Positions 58,957 through 64,000 of a DNA stretch of 64,000 nt are shown one piece after another (the first letter of the stretch is position 1; each line of letters begins with the position of its first letter). The position numbers were made by a program, and so were the translations under genes. The notes under the pieces were generated by a model. That model was not told the origin of the DNA and did not search any database. It was given only the letters and a program-made list of their open reading frames with translations. The DNA comes from Phytoactinopolyspora halotolerans (GTDB lineage: Bacteria > Actinomycetota > Actinomycetes > Jiangellales > Jiangellaceae). The DNA lies in assembly GCF_010550675.1 (NCBI RefSeq), contig NZ_JAAGOA010000014.1:149673-213672 (forward strand), read 5' to 3'.

Positions 58957-59958
58957 CTACGACGTGCTGTCGATCGGCAGGCGCTCTGGCAGCCCGAGCT
59001 GCGGGAACCGGTCGTCGTGGAATGTCACGATCTCGGTGATCTCCCCGCCGGTGACGCGCAGCACGTCGATCGTCAACGGCAGGTACGCGTCCTGACGCTT
59101 CCGCCAGAGATAGAAGGCGACGGCGGGCTGCCGATTCACGGAGGTGAAGACGCCGCGCAAACGCCCCAAGCTCTCGAAGCCGTCCTCGACCCAGCTGTTC
59201 ACCACCGCGTCGCGACCGACGTGCAGGCCCGGCGTTGGTGGCATCGAGCAGCGGACATCGTCCCGCAGCAGGGTGGCGAGCCCGTGGACATCCGTGGCCA
59301 CGCTGGCGTCCGTATAGCGGCGCACCAGCTCGCGCGTCCCTGAGTCCTCCTCTTCGCCCCCGGTCCAGTCCTGCCGCTCGGCGGGCAGGTGCTCCCGCAT
59401 GCCGGCGCGGGCCCGCTGCAGCGCGCTGTTGACGGAGTTGACGGAGTCCCCGAGGAGCTGCGCGACTTCCTTCGCCGGCCAGCCGAGCACGTCCCGCAGG
59501 ATCAGTACGGCCCGCGGGCGCGGCGCCAGGTGCTGGACCGCGACCAGGTACGCCAGCTCGATCGTCTCCCGCGCCACCGCGAAGGTCTCCGGCTGGTCTG
59601 CGTCGCTTGCGGGCAACTCGTCGAGCAGCCGGTCCGGGTACGGCTGCAGCCACGGCACCTCGCCGCCGGTGGCGGGCTTCGGGCGGCGCTTGGCGAGCAG
59701 GTCCAGACAGGCGTTGGTGGCGATCCGGTACAGCCAGGCCCGCAACGTCGACCGCCCTTCGAAGGTCTCCCGCCGCCGCCAGGCACGCAGGAACGTCTCC
59801 TGCACTGCATCCTCGGCGTCCTCGAACGAGCCGAGCATCCGGTAGCAATGCACGTGCAACTCCCGCCGGTGCCGCTCCGCCAGCCCCGAGAACGCCGGCT
59901 CGTCGACCTCTCCCAGACCGTTCACGCCCAGCTTCTCCGGCTGCGTATTCGCGTTCAT
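58957..59958 (-). CDS. ECF sigma factor with SnoaL-like C-terminal domain (SigX5-type)
   Basis: 333 aa from ATG 59958 behind AAGGATGACG. Sigma 2 at about 25-95 (LHVHCYRMLGSFEDAEDAVQ, TLRAWLYRIATNACLDLL), sigma 4 at about 140-195 (LILRDVLGWPAKEVAQLLGD, SVNSVNSALQRARAG), then a SnoaL/NTF2-like domain (RELVRRYTDASVATDVHGLA, LLRDDVRCSMPPTPGLHVGR, GGEITEIVTFHDDRFPQLGL). Such C-terminal domains tune sigma activity in place of an anti-sigma factor. Signal unknown. Confidence 0.9.
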   Translation of the reverse strand: MNANTQPEKLGVNGLGEVDEPAFSGLAERHRRELHVHCYRMLGSFEDAEDAVQETFLRAWRRRETFEGRSTLRAWLYRIATNACLDLLAKRRPKPATGGEVPWLQPYPDRLLDELPASDADQPETFAVARETIELAYLVAVQHLAPRPRAVLILRDVLGWPAKEVAQLLGDSVNSVNSALQRARAGMREHLPAERQDWTGGEEEDSGTRELVRRYTDASVATDVHGLATLLRDDVRCSMPPTPGLHVGRDAVVNSWVEDGFESLGRLRGVFTSVNRQPAVAFYLWRKRQDAYLPLTIDVLRVTGGEITEIVTFHDDRFPQLGLPERLPIDSTS

Positions 59959-60115
59959 CGCGTCATCCTTCCGTCTCGTTGAGCCCTGTCGTAGATGTGA
60001 CGGATGCGGGAACGGAAACTCATCACCGCGTGAACACATGGACGGCGTTAGCCCGGACTCGGGTGCCCCGCCTCGTGGTGCCCGGTAACATCGGGCCGCG
60101 ATTTCGGATGCGTTT

Positions 60116-60552
60116 GTGAGGGCTGGTTTCGAGCCGCCGACGTCGCTGGTCACCGAGCGGTTCCGGCTCGAACCGTTGGGGCCGCAGCACAATGAAGCGG
60201 ACCACGCGGCGTGGACCTCGAGCATCGAGCATGTTCGGGCGACGCCTGGCTACCCGGACGGTGACTGGCCACCGCTGGACGGGATGTCCCTGGAGGCCAA
60301 CCCGGCCGACCTTCGCCGCCATGCGGCCGATTTCGCGGCCGGCCGGGGGTTCACCTTCACCGTCCTCGACCCGGGCGACGGCGACGTCATCGGTTGCGTC
60401 TACCTGTACCCGGCGTCGTCTGCGGACTACGACATCACCGTCCAGTCCTGGGTGCGTGCCGACCGGGCTGACCCTCGACGGGCCGCTCGCCGACGCTGTC
60501 GCTGCATGGCTGGCCGCTGAGTGGCCGTGGAGGCGGGTGGACCACGGTCGGA
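60116..60552 (+). pseudogene. GNAT-family acetyltransferase, frameshifted near the 3' end
   Basis: From GTG 60116: PPTSLVTERFRLEPLGPQHN, EADHAAWTSSIEHVRATPGY, FTFTVLDPGDGDVIGCVYLY and ITVQSWVRADRAD, then the frame is lost at about 60474. The next frame gives LDGPLADAVAAWLAAEWPWR RVDHGR, the expected end. One base change in length restores a normal acetyltransferase of about 145 aa. Confidence 0.75.
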
Positions 60553-60556
60553 CCGG

Positions 60557-61198
60557 CTACAGGGATTCAGGGACCGATGTGTCGGCGTGCGGAGCCCCGG
60601 GGCGGCGCACTCGGTAGCGCAGGTGGAGCACTCGTGTGCCCTGGATAACTGTGTGCGGGTCGTCGAGCAGGTGTTGGGCGTCGACCGGCCCGAAGTACGG
60701 TTTGCCCGAGCCGAGGACAACGGGGGCGACGTCCATAGCTACCTCGTCCACGAGGCCGAGCGCGAATGCCTGACCGCCTACGTCGCCCGCGGCCACGGCG
60801 ACGGTGCGTTCGCCGGCGAGTTCTTTGGCCTTGGCGATGGCTTGGGTCACATCGTCGACGAAGTGATACGACGCCTCAGGGTGCCACCCATCGGGTTTGG
60901 GGCGATGTGTCACGACGACGACGTGCTCGCCGGCCGGAGGTTTGCCCTCCCAGCCGTTGGTGATGTCGAACAGGTGACGTCCGATCACCATCGCCCCGAT
61001 GCTGTCCCAAGCGGCTCGGACGTAGTCGTACGAGGCCTGTGAGACCTTGAATGCGCCCATCGACGGCTCGTCCATCTCGCCTGGGGTCAGTGGGACGTCG
61101 CCGTTGAAATACCAGTCGAACAACGGGCCGACCTGGTCGTTCGCGTCGGCGATGAAGCCGTCCACCGATACGACGTTGTGCATCACCACGGTGCTCAT
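60557..61198 (-). CDS. dihydrofolate reductase-family (RibD C-domain) protein
   Basis: 213 aa from ATG 61198 (GGGAG upstream). DHFR-like fold: VVMHNVVSVDGFIADANDQV, YDYVRAAWDSIGAMVIGRHL, FDITNGWEGKPPAGEHVVVV, VAAGDVGGQAFALGLVDEVA, and PVVLGSGKPYFG. These proteins bind NADPH but usually are not the essential DHFR. Its 3' end approaches the frameshifted GNAT gene convergently. Confidence 0.88.
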   Translation of the reverse strand: MSTVVMHNVVSVDGFIADANDQVGPLFDWYFNGDVPLTPGEMDEPSMGAFKVSQASYDYVRAAWDSIGAMVIGRHLFDITNGWEGKPPAGEHVVVVTHRPKPDGWHPEASYHFVDDVTQAIAKAKELAGERTVAVAAGDVGGQAFALGLVDEVAMDVAPVVLGSGKPYFGPVDAQHLLDDPHTVIQGTRVLHLRYRVRRPGAPHADTSVPESL

Positions 61199-61357
61199 CG
61201 CATCTCCCATTCACGCAGCCGGTTCACTTGGCCGTGCGGTCCCTGATCGAGCGGTGCCGCCATCTCGTCCAGGCACTGTTCCACATGCTTGTGCCTGGAT
61301 AGACCGATCGGCCGGCGGAAACTCATCGGCGTCGACTCACACACGTGGCCGGCACGG

Positions 61358-61561
61358 TCAGCCCGCGGCACCGGTGGCGTCGCGGTGGATCAGCTCGGCC
61401 CGGCTGGCGGCGTTGAGCTTGCGCCGTAAGGCGGCGATATGGGACTCGACCGTGCGCACCGACACACCGAACTCCTCGGCAATCTCGGCATTGTTCAGCT
61501 GCCGCTCGACGGCGGCCAGTGTCGCCCGTTCGCGTCGCGTGAGTCCCCCCAGGGCCACCAC
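61358..61561 (-). CDS. orphan LuxR-type DNA-binding domain protein
   Basis: 67 aa from a GTG. It consists of little more than the GerE/LuxR helix-turn-helix: LTRRERATLAAVERQLNNAE, IAEEFGVSVRTVESHIAALR, RKLNAASRAELIHRD. No receiver or sensor domain is encoded upstream in frame. Either a stand-alone small regulator like GerE or the surviving end of a larger one. Confidence 0.6.
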   Translation of the reverse strand: MVALGGLTRRERATLAAVERQLNNAEIAEEFGVSVRTVESHIAALRRKLNAASRAELIHRDATGAAG

Positions 61562-61671
61562 ATGGCCATGCTATTCCCAAAAAACCTTCCGTGCTCTGCA
61601 CGGATGTGCGAACGCGATGCAGCGCCGACGCTGAATGGGTCAACCGTTTCCACACTCCTTCAGGAGGAATC

Positions 61672-62014
61672 GTGAGCACCGACACGACGGCCATCGCGGC
61701 CGACCAGGTTCTCAAGAGCAAGCACCGCACGATGTGAGCATCAGGGGACTATCCGGCTGTCGCGTCGGAGGTGATACCCGAGCTAGGAGCCGTCCTCGTC
61801 GAGGCTGCCGGTGTCCGTGCCGGCCAGCGCGTCCTCTGTCGCCGCCGGCTCAGGAAACGCCGCCATCCCGGCCGCGATGACCGGCGCCGAGGTTGTCGCT
61901 ACCGACCTGACTCCGGAGCTGTCCGAGGCCGGCCGCCGCGACGCCGATAGGCATGGCACGCGCTCCCACAGCGAGTCGGGCTCCCGGAAGCCGGGGGACA
62001 AGGTGCGCCTCTGA
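61672..62014 (+). pseudogene. class I SAM-dependent methyltransferase, broken
   Basis: GTG 61672 has a good ribosome site (CAGGAGGAATC) and begins MSTDTTAIAADQVLKSKHRT, but the expected HRTMW tryptophan codon is a TGA stop at 61736. Reading on gives ASGDYPAVASEVIPELGAVL, VEAAGVRAGQRVL, then after a frame change VAAGSGNAAIPAAMTGAEVV (SAM motif I) and ATDLTPELSEAGRRDA, after which similarity ends. Nonsense change, frameshift and truncation make it non-functional. Confidence 0.75.
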
Positions 62015-62199
62015 CGCGAACCAGACCCGCGACGCGCGGCGGACGCGACGCGTGTCATAGGGAGGCCGATGCGGACGTGCCGAGACGCTGCAGGGGCCCA
62101 CTAACGCGATATAGCGGACCCCGCACCTGCGCCACCAGCTGGCCAGCCTGCACCACGCTACATCGTGAAGGACCGCTTACCCTTGAAACGCTCTTGGGT

Positions 62200-63150
62200 C
62201 TAGGCGGCATCGGCATCCTGCTGTTCCAGCCATTTCAGAATCGCTTGGTTTGTTTCTTCCGGCTTTTCCTGCTGGATCCAATGACCGCAATCCACATTGA
62301 CCACTTCCACATTGGGCACGAACTCGGTCAGGTTTTCAGACTTCGCGACCGCATCCCGGTCGCCGTAGATCATGAGGGTGGGCTGGTGGATGATTGGGTC
62401 CACGTCCGCCAACAGGTGCCAGTTGCGGTCAAGGTTCCGGTACCAATTTATGCTGCCCGTGAACCCTGATGTCTCGAAGGCGGAGACGAAGACAGCCAGT
62501 TCGCTGTCGCTCATCAAGGGCTCACCCAGTGGTGTTTCTGCCTTGGCGAGATTGATCATCGCCATTCCTGGTTCTGGCTCGGCAGGTGGCTGGTTTTTCC
62601 GGTACATGTTGCGAAGGAATCGGAATGTATTCTCGTCCAGTACGGCGTCCGCGACACCTGGCCGTCGATTGAAGTGGACGAAATAGAAGTCGCCGCCAAA
62701 TATTTCTTCCATGAACTCGATCCAGGGCTTTTCCCCACGCTCCTGGTAAGGCAGGCTGAGGTTTATCACTCTATTGACGCGGTGTGGATGCAAGAGGGTC
62801 AGTCCCCAAACGACCATTGCGCCCCAATCATGACCGACAAAGGTGGCATCGTCGTACCCGTAGTGATCGAGAAGTGCGATAAGATCACCCGACAAATGTT
62901 CAATGTCATAGTCTGCTATTTCGGTCGGGTGGGACGAGTTGCCGTAACCCCGCTGGTTTGGGACGATGACATGGTAGCCCGCTGCGGCAAGCGCGGGCAC
63001 CTGGTGCCGCCACGAAAAAGCATGCTCTGGCCAGCCGTGACAGAGCACGATAGGTTCTCCGATGTTTTCTCGGCCTGCTTCAAAGACTTCGAGTTCCACA
63101 CCGTTGACGGAAATAAGGGTGGGCTTGGGGAAATCGGTTGGATTGAGCAT
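62200..63150 (-). CDS. alpha/beta hydrolase, epoxide hydrolase-like
   Basis: 316 aa. HGWPEHAFSWRHQ (HGxP oxyanion), nucleophile Asp in VGHDWGAMVVW, acid in MIYGDRDAV and His in VDCGHWIQQEKP. An Asp nucleophile plus HGWP is the pattern of soluble epoxide hydrolases and fluoroacetate dehalogenases. Base composition is strikingly low in G+C (28 of 60 in 62881-62940), with codons ending in A/T, unlike every neighbour, so recent acquisition is likely. Flanked by a broken methyltransferase and an IS5-type element. Confidence 0.9.
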   Translation of the reverse strand: MLNPTDFPKPTLISVNGVELEVFEAGRENIGEPIVLCHGWPEHAFSWRHQVPALAAAGYHVIVPNQRGYGNSSHPTEIADYDIEHLSGDLIALLDHYGYDDATFVGHDWGAMVVWGLTLLHPHRVNRVINLSLPYQERGEKPWIEFMEEIFGGDFYFVHFNRRPGVADAVLDENTFRFLRNMYRKNQPPAEPEPGMAMINLAKAETPLGEPLMSDSELAVFVSAFETSGFTGSINWYRNLDRNWHLLADVDPIIHQPTLMIYGDRDAVAKSENLTEFVPNVEVVNVDCGHWIQQEKPEETNQAILKWLEQQDADAA

Positions 63151-63623
63151 TGCATTTCCTCCTCATCGTTTCAGGGTGATCAGGCAATCGCTGGAATCGA
63201 CGGCGCGGGTGAGTCCTCGCGCAGAGATCGGCGAGCTTGGCTGACGGCTGGGCGTATCGACGTTCCTTTCGGCGTGATGCCGGTCTTTTGGGTGCGGCCT
63301 GATCGATTGCTACCACCGTAGGGCGAATTGCGGTCACAATAGGTCCTCAATAGGTGGCGAACTGAGAATGCTGAAAGATCCCACCGGTCGAGCGCTGCAG
63401 CCGCGGTCGCTCTCTCAGGCCCTGTGGTGTTGAGAAGGGAGAAGTCGGTAGAACGCAGTCAGATCGGGCTGGGCGAACGCATCCGAGCGCTCGCCACGGT
63501 GGCGTCGGGCACGTGGGGTCTTTCAGGATGAGTGTGGAGGAGCCCTTTTCCTCGGGAGACCCCGACGTCCATCCCGGGGGCCGCCTCGCCAGCTACACCT
63601 TCATCTGGTGAAGAGCCGGTCTA
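63151..63623. other. intergenic stretch before the IS5-type element
   Basis: Contains the upstream region of the epoxide-hydrolase-like gene, first at similarly low GC, then returning to high GC. No gene or RNA recognised. Confidence 0.4.
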
Positions 63624-63624
63624 G

Positions 63625-64000
63625 GGCGTGTCTCCTAATTCATGGCCGGGCGAGGATGATGGTGGCGGCCAGGAGGACGCCGCCGTGGTAGGTGCGGGCG
63701 TACTTGTCGTATCTGGTGGCGATCCCGCGCCATTGCTTGAACCTGCCGAAGCCGCGCTCAACCGTGTTGCGCAGCTTGTAGCGCTCGGGATCAAACGATG
63801 GTGGCCGCCCACCGGCCGATCCCTTGGCCTTACGACGCTCGACCTGGTCACGGCGTTCGGGAATGGTGTGGCCAACGCGGCGGCGGCGAAGCTCACGGCG
63901 GGTGGAAGGGTGCGAGTACGCCTTGTCGGCCAGCAGGTGCTCAGGCCGGTTGCCGGCCTGGTTCAACGTGTCGAGAAGAGGGGCGAGGTAGGGGTTGTCA
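63625..64000 (-). mobile_element. IS5-family element, one end, continues beyond window
   Basis: The element end GGGCGTGTCTCCTAATT begins just after CTAG (63621-63624), a typical target of the IS427 subgroup. The transposase stop lies 15 nt inside. The other end is outside the window. Confidence 0.75.
63640..64000 (-). CDS. IS5-family DDE transposase, C-terminal part only in window
   Basis: About 119 codons to the stop at 63640, open to the window edge. Reads NPYLAPLLDTLNQAGNRPEH, LLADKAYSHPSTRRELRRRR (second Asp of the DDE triad), VGHTIPERRDQVERRKAKGS, YKLRNTVERGFGRFKQWRGI (catalytic Glu with YREK-like spacing) and VLLAATIILARP. Members often use a programmed frameshift upstream, so this may be the second frame. 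No damage seen. Confidence 0.88.
   Translation of the reverse strand, partial: DNPYLAPLLDTLNQAGNRPEHLLADKAYSHPSTRRELRRRRVGHTIPERRDQVERRKAKGSAGGRPPSFDPERYKLRNTVERGFGRFKQWRGIATRYDKYARTYHGGVLLAATIILARP

Noticed and set aside
1..64000. CRISPR array, rRNA genes, prophage structural genes, complete integrase
   Set aside because: No regularly spaced repeats, rRNA sequence, phage structural proteins or integrase were seen anywhere in the window.

Overview
The window is high-GC DNA from an actinomycete. Supporting signs are GTG starts, an SsgA-family sporulation/division protein, a CGNR zinc-finger regulator, DUF402 and DUF6069 proteins, ECF sigma factors with C-terminal extension domains, and several probably leaderless regulator genes. 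The gene mix would fit a soil or marine filamentous genus such as the Jiangellales, but that placement is inference only.

Layout. 1-9.6 kb: an M24 peptidase-fold gene divergent from an XRE-cupin regulator; an AbiE-type toxin-antitoxin pair lying between two 30-nt direct repeats; rsgA with a possible 18-residue leader peptide; a sirtuin; a DUF488, threonine-dehydratase and TenA-like operon; an NAD-dependent epimerase. 9.6-14.9 kb: an HTH regulator, ABC ATPase and permease module bounded by two copies of a long palindrome, then an M48 peptidase and a second HTH regulator plus a MarR-type regulator. The two HTH regulators share an upstream operator motif. 14.9-25.7 kb: an ECF42 sigma/YCII/VOC cluster, GNAT, a TIM-barrel protein, PPOX, a secreted metallophosphoesterase, a Gly-Cys-Val tRNA cluster, pabB/pabC, CGNR, SsgA and tRNA-Val(CAC).

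25.7-36.4 kb is accessory and decayed. It holds gene-poor DNA beside the tRNA, a wrecked PIN toxin with an intact antitoxin, a CPCC protein, a multiply frameshifted IS256-type element that ends inside a MocR-type regulator, an intact PLP-dependent decarboxylase divergent from that wreck, an MFS transporter, an epimerase and an RHS remnant. 36.5-39.6 kb is a three-gene operon of paralogous membrane-anchored proteins that I cannot assign to a described system.

39.7-54.2 kb is a polysaccharide-utilisation locus: a PL8 lyase, a DUF1961/YesU-like protein, an LplA/B/C-style ABC importer, a HutC-type regulator fused in frame to a CE15-like esterase, a frameshifted beta-helix/DNRLRE protein, a sulfatase and a HAD phosphatase. 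Together these suggest import and breakdown of a uronate-containing, possibly sulfated polysaccharide such as a glycosaminoglycan, probably controlled through a DasR-like operator between the importer and the fusion gene.

54.3-64 kb: an intact VapBC pair, a second copy of a 78-nt dispersed repeat whose first copy lies near the broken PIN locus, an alpha/beta hydrolase, an alkaline-phosphatase-fold enzyme, an ECF sigma with a SnoaL-like tail, DUF6069, a DHFR-like protein, several broken genes (GNAT, GntR FCD end, methyltransferase), an AT-richer epoxide-hydrolase-like gene that looks acquired, and the end of an IS5-type element running off the window.
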